From NCBI RefSeq assembly GCF_016031655.1, contig NZ_JACCHQ010000009.1, forward strand, positions 124,001-188,000: a DNA stretch of 64,000 nt, in the 5' to 3' direction. The DNA is from Bradyrhizobium glycinis. GTDB lineage: Bacteria > Pseudomonadota > Alphaproteobacteria > Rhizobiales > Xanthobacteraceae. Position numbers and translations under genes: made by a program. How positions within the stretch are numbered: position 1 is the first letter of the stretch; every line of letters starts with the position of its first letter. This document shows, in pieces, positions 21,770 to 30,380 of the stretch. The notes below the pieces were generated by a model, which did no database searches, was not told where the DNA came from, and saw nothing but the letters and a program-made list of their open reading frames with translations.

Positions 21770-22489
21770 ATGAGACCGAACGGCCGTCACACCGCCGGCG
21801 CCAGCCAGCTGTCCGCCCTCCGTGCGTGGGCGCTGGGCCTGCTCCTGCTGTCAGCTGTTGCCATCAGCCCGACCACCGCCAAGGCCGCGCCGAGCCAGGC
21901 CGCGGCGGCGACCACGCATGTCTATCTGCTCCGCGGCGTGCTCAACATCTTCTCGCTCGGCCTCGACACGATCGGCGCCCGCCTCCAGGCCCAGGGCATC
22001 CCGGTGACCGTCGCCAATTTCGTGTCCTGGTCCTCGCTCGCCGATGAAGCGGCGGCTGCCTACAAGGCCGGTCGGCTCAAGACCATCATCCTGGTCGGCC
22101 ACTCCTCCGGCGCGACCGCGCTGCCCGACATGATCGCCAAGCTCAACCAGCTCGGCGTGCCCGTGAAGCTCGCGATCGGCCTGGACTCCGTGTTCAAGAC
22201 CAAGCTCTCGACCGGCGCGGAACGCTACATCAATATCTACATCGGCGACGGCCCCGGCGAGCCGGTGCGGGCCGCGGCCGGCTTCCGCGGCAAGCTCGAC
22301 AATGTCGACGTCCGCGGCACCGGCGTCGGCCACATCTCGATCGACAAGAACGAGGCAATCCAGCGCCGCGTCATCGCCGAGATCGACGCCGCCATCATGC
22401 GCTCGCGCGCCCCGGCTGCTCCCGTCGCCGAACCCGGCGCACCGCGGCCCGCCCGCGCGGCGGCGGCCGCTGCGCCGGCAAGGAACTAG
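21770..22489 (+). CDS. secreted alpha/beta-hydrolase-like protein, first of a tandem pair
   Basis: 239 residues from ATG 21770, after AGGGAAAAG. N-terminal signal sequence ([20 protein letters not shown]). The core begins [20 protein letters not shown] and contains [20 protein letters not shown], a nucleophile-elbow-like GHSSG. An acidic residue (IGLDSVF) and a His (VGHISID) lie in positions expected for a triad. The tail is Ala/Pro-rich. The next gene is a clear paralogue. No named family was recognised; lipase or esterase activity is inferred, not shown. Confidence 0.7.
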   Translation: MRPNGRHTAGASQLSALRAWALGLLLLSAVAISPTTAKAAPSQAAAATTHVYLLRGVLNIFSLGLDTIGARLQAQGIPVTVANFVSWSSLADEAAAAYKAGRLKTIILVGHSSGATALPDMIAKLNQLGVPVKLAIGLDSVFKTKLSTGAERYINIYIGDGPGEPVRAAAGFRGKLDNVDVRGTGVGHISIDKNEAIQRRVIAEIDAAIMRSRAPAAPVAEPGAPRPARAAAAAAPARN

Positions 22490-22602
22490 TCAAGGAACTA
22501 GTCTGGAACGGCCACGCTCCGGCGCCGCAAAATCTGCCAATTCCGCGGTCATGAAGGCCCGCAAGGGGAGGCGCCGCCTCCGGTGGTAGGACTTCGGGAC
22601 GG

Positions 22603-23544
22603 ATGGTTGATCCAAGGCGCCTGATCGTGCTGGCAGCAATCGTGCTGCTCGCCCTCGGCACGGGCACGGCCGCGGCTTCGCCGCCCAAGTCCAAGACCAT
22701 TGCGGCCGTCCCCGCCGCGCCGCCGCCTCCGCCGTTCGAGCCGTTGCCGCTGCCGAAGGTCTACCTGTTTCGCGGCGCCATGGGCCCGATCTTCTCGACC
22801 GGCATGGACCGCCTGGGCGAGAAGCTGACGCAGGCCGGCTTCTCGGCCGACGTCTACGAATTCACCCTGTGCCGGCTGATTGGCAACCGGGCCATCGCCG
22901 GCTACAAGGAAAAGGCGGCGCCGATCGTGCTGATCGGCCATTCCATGGGCGGGCTGTGCTCGATCGTCATCTCCGAGATGGCGGCCAAGGAGAACATCCC
23001 GATCAGCCTCGTCATCGCCATCGATCCCGCGCACGCGACCGGCGATGTCCCCCTCAACGTCGAGCGCTTCATCAACATCTTCCTGTCCGACAGCGTGCTC
23101 GGCGGCGGCGACGTCGTGACTGTCCCCGGCTTTCGCGGCCATTATGCCAGCTATGACCTCAAGGAAAACGCGCGCGTCACCCACATCAACATCGAGAAGT
23201 CCGACGATATCCACCGTCAGATCGTCGAGATGGTGACGCAGCTGCCGCGTATTCCGCCGCAAACGCAGGCCGATGCCGTGCCGCTGCGCTATCTCGTGCC
23301 GGCAGATACGCTGGTCGAATTGTGGGACAGCGGCGTGAGGGTGCCGGTGCGCCGCGGCGATACCATGGAGAGCATCGCCGCAGCCAACCGCGTGCCGCTG
23401 TGGACGCTGGCGCAGAGCAACTCGCTGCCCGAGAACGCGCAGCTGACGCCGGGCCAGACCATCATCGTCCCCCGCCATCTGACCCCGCCTGAGCCGGCCG
23501 CCGCGATGGCAATGCCGCCGGTGGCCCCGGCGGGGCGGAAATAG
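22603..23544 (+). CDS. secreted alpha/beta-hydrolase-like protein with C-terminal LysM domain
   Basis: 313 residues. Signal sequence (LIVLAAIVLLALGTGTAAA) and a Pro-rich linker, then the same core as the upstream gene: KVYLFRGAMGPIFSTGMDRLG, IVLIGHSMGGLCSIVISEMA (GHSMG elbow), VIAIDPAHATG and VTHINIEKSDDI with the candidate Asp and His. After about residue 235 comes a LysM module (VRRGDTMESIAAANRVPLW then LPENAQLTPGQTIIVPRH), predicted to bind peptidoglycan. The 113-bp gap suggests co-transcription with the paralogue. Substrate is unknown. Confidence 0.75.
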   Translation: MVDPRRLIVLAAIVLLALGTGTAAASPPKSKTIAAVPAAPPPPPFEPLPLPKVYLFRGAMGPIFSTGMDRLGEKLTQAGFSADVYEFTLCRLIGNRAIAGYKEKAAPIVLIGHSMGGLCSIVISEMAAKENIPISLVIAIDPAHATGDVPLNVERFINIFLSDSVLGGGDVVTVPGFRGHYASYDLKENARVTHINIEKSDDIHRQIVEMVTQLPRIPPQTQADAVPLRYLVPADTLVELWDSGVRVPVRRGDTMESIAAANRVPLWTLAQSNSLPENAQLTPGQTIIVPRHLTPPEPAAAMAMPPVAPAGRK

Positions 23545-23585
23545 CACGTTCTTCGCCTCCACTCGCAGGCGGGAGAGCGATAAGA

Positions 23586-24659
23586 CTAAACATTCGATCC
23601 GTGGATCGCGTCGATCACGGCATCCGTGACCTCCTTCGTCGTCGCCTTGCCCCCGACGTCGGGCGTCAGCACGCCCGCGGCGCAGACGCGCTCGACGGCA
23701 GCCATCAGCCGTAAGGCGGCATCCTTCTCGCCGAGATGCTCGAGCATCTGCGCGCCGGTCCAGAACGTCGCGACCGGGTTGGCGATGCCCTTGCCGGTGA
23801 TGTCGAAGGCCGAGCCGTGGATCGGCTCGAACATCGAGGGGAAGCGGCGCTGCGGATCGATGTTGCCGGTCGGCGCCACGCCGAGGCTTCCCGCCAGCGC
23901 GCCGGCGAGATCGGAGAGGATGTCGGCGTGGAGGTTAGTCGCCACGATGGTGTCGAGGCTCTTCGGGTGCAGCGTCATGCGCACCGTCATGGCATCGACC
24001 AGCATCTTGTCCCAGGTCACGTCTGGGAATTCGCCGGCGACCTCGGCCGCGATCTCGTCCCACATCACCATGCCGTGGCGCTGCGCGTTCGACTTGGTCA
24101 CCACGGTCAGCAGCTTGCGCGGGCGCGACTGCGCGAGCTGGAACGCATAGCGCATGATCCGCGTGACGCCGACGCGGGTGAAGACGGCGACTTCGGTGCC
24201 GACCTCTTCCGGCAGGCCCTTGTGGGCGCGGCCGCCCATGCCGGCATATTCGCCTTCCGAATTCTCGCGCACGATCACCCAGTCGAGATCGCCGACGCCG
24301 ACGTTGCGCAGCGGCGAGGCGACGCCCGGCAGGATCTTGGTCGGCCGCACATTGGCGTATTGGTCAAAACCCTGGCAGATCGGCAGCCGCAGGCCCCACA
24401 GCGTGATGTGATCGGGCACATCAGGTGCGCCGACCGCGCCGAAATAGATCGCGTCGAACTTCTTGAGTTCGCTGAGGCCGTCCGCCGGCATCATCACGCC
24501 GTGCTTCTTGTAATAATCCGAGCCCCAGTCGAACGTCTTGACGTTGAAGGAGATGTCGCCGCTGCGCTTGGCCAGCGCCTCCAGCACGCGGACACCGGCC
24601 GAGATCACCTCGGGTCCGATGCCGTCGGCGGGAATGGCTGCGATCGAATGGGTGCGCAT
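23586..24659 (-). CDS. tartrate / D-malate dehydrogenase family enzyme
   Basis: NAD- and metal-dependent oxidative decarboxylase of the isocitrate/isopropylmalate dehydrogenase superfamily. ATG 24659 (MRTHSIAAIPADGIGPEVI) gives 357 residues; a GTG 27 bases earlier is less likely. Key parts: GAVGAPDVPDHITLWGLRLPI, the substrate Arg/Tyr region VRENSEGEYAGMGGR, KSNAQRHG, DAMTVRMTLHP and TNLHADILSDLAGALAGSLG, and the cofactor segment PIHGSAFDITGKGIANP. This pattern is that of TtuC/DmlA-type enzymes (tartrate or D-malate), which remain hard to tell apart. Divergent from a LysR gene, the usual arrangement for an inducible catabolic gene. Confidence 0.9.
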   Translation of the reverse strand: MRTHSIAAIPADGIGPEVISAGVRVLEALAKRSGDISFNVKTFDWGSDYYKKHGVMMPADGLSELKKFDAIYFGAVGAPDVPDHITLWGLRLPICQGFDQYANVRPTKILPGVASPLRNVGVGDLDWVIVRENSEGEYAGMGGRAHKGLPEEVGTEVAVFTRVGVTRIMRYAFQLAQSRPRKLLTVVTKSNAQRHGMVMWDEIAAEVAGEFPDVTWDKMLVDAMTVRMTLHPKSLDTIVATNLHADILSDLAGALAGSLGVAPTGNIDPQRRFPSMFEPIHGSAFDITGKGIANPVATFWTGAQMLEHLGEKDAALRLMAAVERVCAAGVLTPDVGGKATTKEVTDAVIDAIHGSNV

Positions 24660-24757
24660 GGGAAGGCTCCATTTGAGAGATTGCACCGGCTGGTCTGACC
24701 GTCTGCGTCGGCGGCGAATCTAGACGGGGGTGCAGGGAATACTCAATTGGCGCTGAT

Positions 24758-24778
24758 TTATACAAAAAAATGATATAA
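24758..24778. promoter_or_regulatory. LysR-type operator (T-N11-A) between ttuC-like gene and its regulator
   Basis: TTATA-N11-TATAA: exact inverted 5-mers with the 11-base spacer of LysR boxes. The right half is part of a perfect TATAAT (24774-24779) facing the LysR gene, so binding could repress the regulator while activating the divergent dehydrogenase gene. Confidence 0.7.
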
Positions 24779-24808
24779 TCCTCGCGGGGCGAGACGAAGG
24801 GACACTGG

Positions 24809-25726
24809 ATGGAATTGCATCAGCTCCGATGCTTCATGGCGACGGCCGAGCAGCTGCATTTCGGCCGCGCGGCGCAGCAGCTCCAGATGTTGCCTTCTGC
24901 GCTCGGTCGGCAGATCAGGCTGCTGGAGGAGCATTTGGGAACGCGGCTGTTTGCGCGGACGACGCGAGCGGTGCAGCTCACCGAGGACGGCGCGATGCTG
25001 CTACATGACGCCCGTGCCATCCTCGCCAAGGTCGAGGCTGTCGAGAGCAACCTCCGCAATCGCTCGCGCGCGGGGACCGCGCGGCGGCTGCGGGTCGGTG
25101 CCATCGACAGCGCGGCGGCCGGACTGTTGCCGCCGCTTCTGCGCGATTTTCGTGCCAGGCACCCTGACATTGCGGTGCAGCTCCTCGAAGACAAGACTGT
25201 CCGGCTGCTGCCGAAGATTTTGACCGGTGCGCTCGATCTCGCCTTCGTGCGTCCGCCTGACCGGCCGGACAAGCGGCTTGAATTCCGCGACCTGCTCCAG
25301 GAGAGCGCGATCGTTGCGTTCCCACGGCGGCACGCGCTGGCCGGGCGCAAAGCGATCACGCTCGCGGATATCGCGCAGGAGGCGATGCTGGTGCCGGACC
25401 GCCGCTCGCGACCGGATAGCCACGACCTCACGGTCAAGCTGTTCGAGCAGGCCGGCCTAACGCCGCGCATCGTGCAGGTCGCCGACGAGAAGCAGACCAT
25501 CATCAACCTCGTGGCAACGAAGCTTGGGGTCGCGATCGTGCCGCGCTGGACCGCACGGATGGCGGTGGCGGGTGTGCGCTTCGTGCCGCTTCGACTGAGG
25601 CAGAGTGGGCCGGTCGGCCGGTTGCCGCTTGCCGCCGCCTGGCTGCGTGGCTCGCGCGATCCGACCCGCGATGCCATGTTGGCCGTTCTGGAAGCCCGCC
25701 TGCGCAGCTATGCGCGGGAGGCGTGA
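24809..25726 (+). CDS. LysR family transcriptional regulator
   Basis: 305 residues. N-terminal winged helix-turn-helix (MELHQLRCFMATAEQLHFGRAA through LEEHLGTRLFARTTRAVQLT), then a ligand-binding domain of two alpha/beta lobes (LRVGAIDSAAAGLLPPLL, DLAFVRPP, GVAIVPRW). AAGGGA precedes the ATG. Faces the tartrate/D-malate dehydrogenase gene over the operator at 24758 and is followed 35 bases later by the aspartate dehydrogenase gene. It most likely controls the divergent gene in response to a small acid; this is inference from position. Confidence 0.92.
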   Translation: MELHQLRCFMATAEQLHFGRAAQQLQMLPSALGRQIRLLEEHLGTRLFARTTRAVQLTEDGAMLLHDARAILAKVEAVESNLRNRSRAGTARRLRVGAIDSAAAGLLPPLLRDFRARHPDIAVQLLEDKTVRLLPKILTGALDLAFVRPPDRPDKRLEFRDLLQESAIVAFPRRHALAGRKAITLADIAQEAMLVPDRRSRPDSHDLTVKLFEQAGLTPRIVQVADEKQTIINLVATKLGVAIVPRWTARMAVAGVRFVPLRLRQSGPVGRLPLAAAWLRGSRDPTRDAMLAVLEARLRSYAREA

Positions 25727-25761
25727 GCGGCTATGACATCGGCCAGGACAGAGGGACGATG

Positions 25762-26586
25762 ATGACGGATCAGAAGACTTCGAGCGAATTGCGGGTGGCC
25801 ATTGCCGGGTTGGGCTCGATCGGCACCAAGATCGCGACCGCGCTCGATCAGGGCATCGAGAGCCTGTCGCTCGCGGCCGTGGCGGTGCGGGATCCCGCCA
25901 AGCATCAAGCCTTCATCGACAGCTTGCGCCGCCCGCCGAAAATCCTGCCGCTCGACCAGCTCGGCGATGCCGCCGACATCGTGGTCGAATGCGCGCCAAG
26001 CAGCCAGCTGCGTGCGATCGTCGAGCCGGCGGTGAAGCGCGGCAAGGCCGTCGTCGTGGTCAGCGTCGGCGGTCTGCTCGACAATGTCGATCTCGTCGAT
26101 CTCGCCCGCGCCAATGGCGGTCGCATCCTCGTGCCGACCGGCGCCCTGATCGGTCTCGATGCCGTCAACGCCGCCGCAATCGGCACCATCCATTCGGTGA
26201 AGATGGTCACGCGCAAGCCGATCGACGGGCTGAAGGGCGCGCCGTTCATCGTTCAGAACAAGATCGACATCGACAATCTGCGCGAACCGCTGAAACTGTT
26301 CGAGGGCAGCGCGCGCGAAGCCGCGAAGGGCTTTCCGGCCAACGTCAACGTCGCGGTTGCGTTGTCGCTAGCGGGCATCGGACCCGATCGCACCGAGATT
26401 CAGGTTTGGGCCGACCCAACCGTGACGCGCAACGTTCATCGCATCGAGGTCGAGGCGGATTCGGCGCGCTTCTCGATGGGCATCGAGAACATCCCGTCCG
26501 AGAATCCCAAAACCGGCCTGATCACGGCACTGTCGGTGATCGCGCTCTTGCGCAAACAGCGCGCCACGCTGTGCGTGGGGACGTGA
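25762..26586 (+). CDS. aspartate dehydrogenase family protein
   Basis: NAD(P)-dependent enzyme that deaminates L-aspartate through iminoaspartate, or supplies iminoaspartate to NAD synthesis. 274 residues from ATG 25762; an ATG one codon earlier is equally possible, both after GAGGGACG. Rossmann motif VAIAGLGSIGTKIA at the N-terminus; VECAPSSQLRAIVEPAVKRGK and SVGGLLDNVDL, PTGALIGLDAVNAAAIG, and the conserved His region NVHRIEVEADSARF follow the family. No nadA/nadC genes are adjacent. It lies directly behind the LysR gene, so it probably belongs to the same acid-catabolism unit. Confidence 0.85.
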   Translation: MTDQKTSSELRVAIAGLGSIGTKIATALDQGIESLSLAAVAVRDPAKHQAFIDSLRRPPKILPLDQLGDAADIVVECAPSSQLRAIVEPAVKRGKAVVVVSVGGLLDNVDLVDLARANGGRILVPTGALIGLDAVNAAAIGTIHSVKMVTRKPIDGLKGAPFIVQNKIDIDNLREPLKLFEGSAREAAKGFPANVNVAVALSLAGIGPDRTEIQVWADPTVTRNVHRIEVEADSARFSMGIENIPSENPKTGLITALSVIALLRKQRATLCVGT

Positions 26587-26621
26587 TGAATTGAGATTCG
26601 ATTAGCTCCGCCGACGGTGAG

Positions 26622-26742
26622 CTCCCTCCCCCGCGTGCGGGGGAGGGTTGGGGAGAGGGTGTCTCCGCGACGGGACAATCACCAAGAGGATAGAACCCTC
26701 TCCCGGCGCGTTGCGCCGACCTCTCCCGCACGCGGGAGAGGT
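26622..26742. repeat. intergenic palindromic repeat, family E
   Basis: CTCCCTCCCCCGCGTGCGGG / GGGAGGG at the left and CTCTCCCGCACGCGGGAGAG at the right are hairpins, and the two ends are also inverted copies of each other. Lies between convergent genes, where it may also act as a terminator. Confidence 0.75.
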
Positions 26743-26770
26743 TTTCGAACCCGTGGTGCCTCCTTCGCCC

Positions 26771-28075
26771 TTACGCCCCCGTCACGCGCCAGATCACGTT
26801 GCCGACGTCGTCGGCCATCAGCAGCGACGTCTTGTCCGGGCCGATCGCGACGCCGACCGGGCGGCCGTAGGATTCCTTCTCGTCCGGCGACAGGAAGCCC
26901 GACAGGATGTCGCGACCGGGGCCGGAGGGCTTGCCGTTCGCGAACGGGACGAACACCAGCTTGTAGCCGGACAGCGTGCTGCGATTCCACGAGCCGTGCT
27001 GGCCGATCACCATGCCGTCGCCGAAGCCGGGCAGGGTGCCTGCGGGCATCCAGCACAGGCCGAGCGACGCGGTGTGGCCACCGAGCGCATAGTCCGGCTG
27101 AATCGCCTTGGCGACCATCGCCGGATCCTGCGGCACGCGGTGGTCCACCGTCTTGCCCCAGTAGCAATAGGGCCAGCCGTAGAAGCCGCCGTCGCGCACG
27201 GAGGTGAGATAGTCGGGCGGCGTCTCGTCGCCGAGGCCGTCGCGCTCGTTGACGACGGTCCAGAGCACGCCGGTCGTCGGCTCCCAGGCAAGGCCCACGG
27301 GATTGCGCAGGCCAGCCGCAAATATGCGATGCGTGCCGGCGACGAGATCGAGCTCGTAGACCGCGGCGCGGCCTTCCTCGACCTCCATGCCCATTTCGGC
27401 GATGTTGCTGAGCGAGCCGACGCCGGCATAGAGCTTCTTGCCGTCGGGACTGGCGAGCAGGCTGCGTGTCCAGTGGCCGGCGGGCTTGAACGTCGTCAGC
27501 CGCTTGCCCGGCGCCGTGATGCGATCGGCATCGGCAACGTAAGGAAAAGCCATCACGCCGTCTGTGTTGCCGACATAGAAAGTGTCGCCGACCAGCGCCA
27601 TGCCGAACGGCTGGCTGAGGTTCTCCATGAACGCGCCGCGAACCTCCGCAACGCCGTCGCCATCCTTGTCGCGCAACAGCGTGATGCGGTTGGCGGAGAC
27701 GCCGAGCGCGGCGGCGCGGCGCATCGTCGCCTGCATCGCATAGTGGAACACGCTGCGCGGGGCGCCCGCGATCTGCGTTGCCTCTGCGATCAGCACGTCG
27801 CCATTGGGCAGCACCTCGATCCAGCGCGGATGGTCGAGGCCGGTCGCGAACGCATTGACCTTGAGCCCGGGTGCAGCGATCGGCTTCTGTCCGTCGCGCC
27901 ATCCGCGTGCGGTCGGCATCTTCAAGGTGGGGATCGCGCCTTGCGGTTTCGCTTCGGGAATGGCGGGCTTCTCGCCCCAGGCCGGCGCGGGCTCGGTGCC
28001 CGTCATCTTGCGCCATTGCAGTGCGATGCCGCCGATGAACGCGACGAACTGCGCGAAGATGCTGGAAAACGTCAT
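26771..28075 (-). CDS. sorbosone dehydrogenase-like PQQ sugar dehydrogenase family beta-propeller protein
   Basis: 434 residues of the soluble glucose/L-sorbosone dehydrogenase fold. An N-terminal hydrophobic segment (SSIFAQFVAFIGGIALQW) may be an anchor or signal. Blade motifs include LDHPRWIEVLPNGDVLIAEA, NLSQPFGMALVGDTFYVGNT, LRNPVGLAWEPTTGVLWTVV, ERDGLGDETPPDY and GGHTASLGLCWM; the family end is YGRPVGVAIGPDKTSLLMAD. Probably periplasmic and PQQ dependent, oxidising an aldose or aldehyde; substrate is not predictable. AGGGGCTC precedes the ATG. Confidence 0.87.
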   Translation of the reverse strand: MTFSSIFAQFVAFIGGIALQWRKMTGTEPAPAWGEKPAIPEAKPQGAIPTLKMPTARGWRDGQKPIAAPGLKVNAFATGLDHPRWIEVLPNGDVLIAEATQIAGAPRSVFHYAMQATMRRAAALGVSANRITLLRDKDGDGVAEVRGAFMENLSQPFGMALVGDTFYVGNTDGVMAFPYVADADRITAPGKRLTTFKPAGHWTRSLLASPDGKKLYAGVGSLSNIAEMGMEVEEGRAAVYELDLVAGTHRIFAAGLRNPVGLAWEPTTGVLWTVVNERDGLGDETPPDYLTSVRDGGFYGWPYCYWGKTVDHRVPQDPAMVAKAIQPDYALGGHTASLGLCWMPAGTLPGFGDGMVIGQHGSWNRSTLSGYKLVFVPFANGKPSGPGRDILSGFLSPDEKESYGRPVGVAIGPDKTSLLMADDVGNVIWRVTGA

Positions 28076-28212
28076 GATGAGCCCCTGTGTGCGCGCGCAT
28101 CCAACTGGCTCACGGGGCAGACGTCAACCTGTGCGGCTCACCGCAAGGGCCTATTCCCGAGGAATGGCAGCCGATCGAATTTGCATGGGAGAGTCGCGGC
28201 TTGACCCGGAGG

Positions 28213-28422
28213 TCAACGACCGATCTGCCGCTCCAGCCGTCGTGCCGCGCGAAAATCGTCCAGGTGACGGATGTTCGGCGCCAGCGCCGCTTCCCGGGAG
28301 AGCAGATGATAGACCCGCGCCACCGTGCGCTGCTTCTGCTTCGTCCGCCCGGGCGGCAGCGCCCGCGCCTTGCGGACGGCGGCGATCGCGTGTGCGCGAA
28401 AATAATCGTAGGCGTCCGACAT
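28213..28422 (-). CDS. small conserved-type hypothetical protein
   Basis: 69 residues, MSDAYDYFRAHAIAAVRKAR, predicted alpha-helical and strongly basic (many Arg, LLSREAALAPNIRHLDDF at the middle). No membrane segment. ATG 28422 is the only sensible start, though no good ribosome site is visible. Proteins of this length and composition occur in Bradyrhizobium as hypotheticals; no function is known to me. Confidence 0.6.
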   Translation of the reverse strand: MSDAYDYFRAHAIAAVRKARALPPGRTKQKQRTVARVYHLLSREAALAPNIRHLDDFRAARRLERQIGR

Positions 28423-28508
28423 GGCTCGATGCTCTGCGGCTGTGGCAGATATCGAGCGCTAACGGACGAGCGGCGCGGTGGTTCCTTGGGAAGGCGGATC
28501 GTGCTCTC

Positions 28509-28642
28509 GTGCCCGGGACGCAGCGCAGCGCGTCTTCGCGATGCGCTGCAGAGCCGGGGCCCATCTCACCGGTATGCACAAGTCGCAATCTGGGTCCCGG
28601 CTCTGCGCAGCAGCGTTGCACGCTGCAGCGCGTCCGGGACAC
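28509..28642. repeat. intergenic palindromic repeat, family B, copy 2
   Basis: Same outer arms as copy 1 (GTGCCCGGGACGC / GCGTCCGGGACAC) and the same core GCAGAGCCGGGGCCCA (28548-28563) / TGGGTCCCGGCTCTGC (28591-28606), but with a 27-base rather than 6-base loop. Confidence 0.85.
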
Positions 28643-28664
28643 GCGAGTGAGGCGGGCTACGTCG

Positions 28665-29291
28665 TCACCGCGGCGACGTGAACGGAATGATCATCGGAAC
28701 GCGGCGGCAATAGGCGCCATAGGCGTCCTCGCCGAGCTCCTTCGAGAGGAACACCTCTTCCATCCGGCCCTTCTGCCACATGCCGAGCGAGATCAGGATC
28801 GCGCCGAGAATCGACGTCACCAAGCCGATCGCGACGCCGGTCACCAGCATCCCGAAGATGAGCCCGGTGTAGATGGGGTGGCGCACCAAGCCGTACGGCC
28901 CGGTGTCGATGACACGATGGTCTTCCTTCTGGGTGATGGTGTTGGACCAGAATTTTCCAAGATGCAGCCGGCCCCACCAGGCGAAGGCAATGCCAGCGGC
29001 CGAGAGGATCGCGGCGATCGCGATGCCGGTGTTACCGAGCACCCAGAGCGGCTTCAAGCCCAGGATCTCCGCGACGAACGGCGTGTACAGGATGCCGCCA
29101 ACCAGGATCGGCAGGCGATAGCGCTGTGACTCCAGCGTCATGACCTGCTTCTTGGTCTGCCCCTGCCAGAACGAGGCGCCGACCCAGCTGGCCAGAAAAG
29201 CGAGCCAGAGCAGAGCCAGGAGTTCGGTCGGCCAGGTCGTGGTCCAGCCACCCCAGGCGACAGAGAGAAGCTTGCTGAAATCGAAAGACAT
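28665..29291 (-). CDS. integral membrane methyltransferase of the isoprenylcysteine carboxyl methyltransferase type
   Basis: 208 residues with about five membrane segments. The AdoMet-binding signature DTGPYGLVRHPIYTGLIF lies at about residues 135-150, as in ICMT/PEMT-like proteins, preceded by GRLHLGKFWS and followed by a C-terminal MEEVFLSKELGEDAYGAYCR. Bacterial members methylate lipids or unknown small acceptors; prenylated proteins are unlikely here. Start ATG 29291 is clear. It lies 29 bp after the epimerase gene on the same strand and may share its transcript. Confidence 0.85.
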   Translation of the reverse strand: MSFDFSKLLSVAWGGWTTTWPTELLALLWLAFLASWVGASFWQGQTKKQVMTLESQRYRLPILVGGILYTPFVAEILGLKPLWVLGNTGIAIAAILSAAGIAFAWWGRLHLGKFWSNTITQKEDHRVIDTGPYGLVRHPIYTGLIFGMLVTGVAIGLVTSILGAILISLGMWQKGRMEEVFLSKELGEDAYGAYCRRVPMIIPFTSPR

Positions 29292-29320
29292 GAAGGTTCT
29301 TTGCGTTTGAAGCGGCGGCG

Positions 29321-30352
29321 TCAGCTCGCGCGCGAGGACAGCGCGTGATGCTTGAGGGCGCCGGAGGGCTGCTGGCCGTTGCGGGCGAGCAGATGGGTGA
29401 TGGTTTCGCGCAAGACCGGCTCGATCGGACGCGGCGAATAGCCGAGCTCGTTACGGGCTTTGCCGATCGAAAGGTCGCTGGCGGCGAGCGCGATCCGCAC
29501 GCCCTCGGCGGTGCCGTTCGGCGGCCGGCGCGTGATGTGGTCGGCGATGTATTCGAGCATGATCGCGGAGAGCTCGGCGATCTTGCCCGGTACGACGATC
29601 GGAAATTGCCGGCGGCCGCTCATCGCCGACATCATGCGCAGGATGTCGCCGAGCGGGACACAGTCGCCGCCGAGGATGTAGCGCTGCCCGAGGCGGCCGC
29701 GTTCCATGGTGAGGACGAGGCCCATGGCGACGTCGCGGACGTCGACCAGGTTGACCAGGAAGTTGAGATGAGGCTGCACTTTCTTCTGCAGGAAGTACCA
29801 GAGCATCGCGGTCGGCGGCGTCAGATTGTGGTCGGCGGCTCCGATCGGCATGGTCGGCGTGCCGATCACCAGCGGAAAACCCGCGGCTGCCGCATTGGCG
29901 GCATGATGCTCGGCCAGCGATTTCGACCGCGTATAGGCGCCGGGCATCGCCTCGGCCGGCTGCAGCGCCTCTTCGGCGGGAACGCCTTTGAGGTCAGAAT
30001 AGGGGAACAGGATCGATTCAGTCGAGCAGTGCAGGAAGCGCGAGACGCCGCGCTTCATCGCAGCCGCCAGCACGATTTCGGTGCCACGGCAATTGACCTC
30101 GTGAAAGTCCTGCTTGTTGGCGACCCACATGCCGGGCAGGCCGGCGAGGTGATAGACCTGATCACAACCGGCGATCGCCGCATCGACCGCGGCACAGTCC
30201 AGCACCGAGCCGTGGACGTGCTCGACATCTGCGTTCGCCGCGTTCGGCACACGGACATCGAGAACGCGGACCCGCTGTCCACGGGCGCGGAGTGCTTCTA
30301 CGAGGTGATGTCCGATGAAGCCACTGCCACCGGTAACCAGGACGAGAGCCAT
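29321..30352 (-). CDS. NAD-dependent epimerase/dehydratase family protein
   Basis: Extended short-chain dehydrogenase. ATG 30352 (MALVLVTGGSGFIGHHLVEAL) gives 343 residues; the 61-residue upstream extension is rejected as it is non-conserved and Cys/Arg-rich. GGSGFIG cofactor loop, VYHLAGLPGMW, and the catalytic Ser/Tyr/Lys pattern (CSTESILFPY with YTRSKSLAEHH) are visible. Related to hopanoid- or sterol-linked NAD epimerases by sequence type, but no hopanoid genes are close. Likely acts on a sugar nucleotide or a hydroxysteroid-like lipid. Confidence 0.85.
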   Translation of the reverse strand: MALVLVTGGSGFIGHHLVEALRARGQRVRVLDVRVPNAANADVEHVHGSVLDCAAVDAAIAGCDQVYHLAGLPGMWVANKQDFHEVNCRGTEIVLAAAMKRGVSRFLHCSTESILFPYSDLKGVPAEEALQPAEAMPGAYTRSKSLAEHHAANAAAAGFPLVIGTPTMPIGAADHNLTPPTAMLWYFLQKKVQPHLNFLVNLVDVRDVAMGLVLTMERGRLGQRYILGGDCVPLGDILRMMSAMSGRRQFPIVVPGKIAELSAIMLEYIADHITRRPPNGTAEGVRIALAASDLSIGKARNELGYSPRPIEPVLRETITHLLARNGQQPSGALKHHALSSRAS

Positions 30353-30380
30353 GCAGAAGGTTACTGTTTCGCTTCGAACG

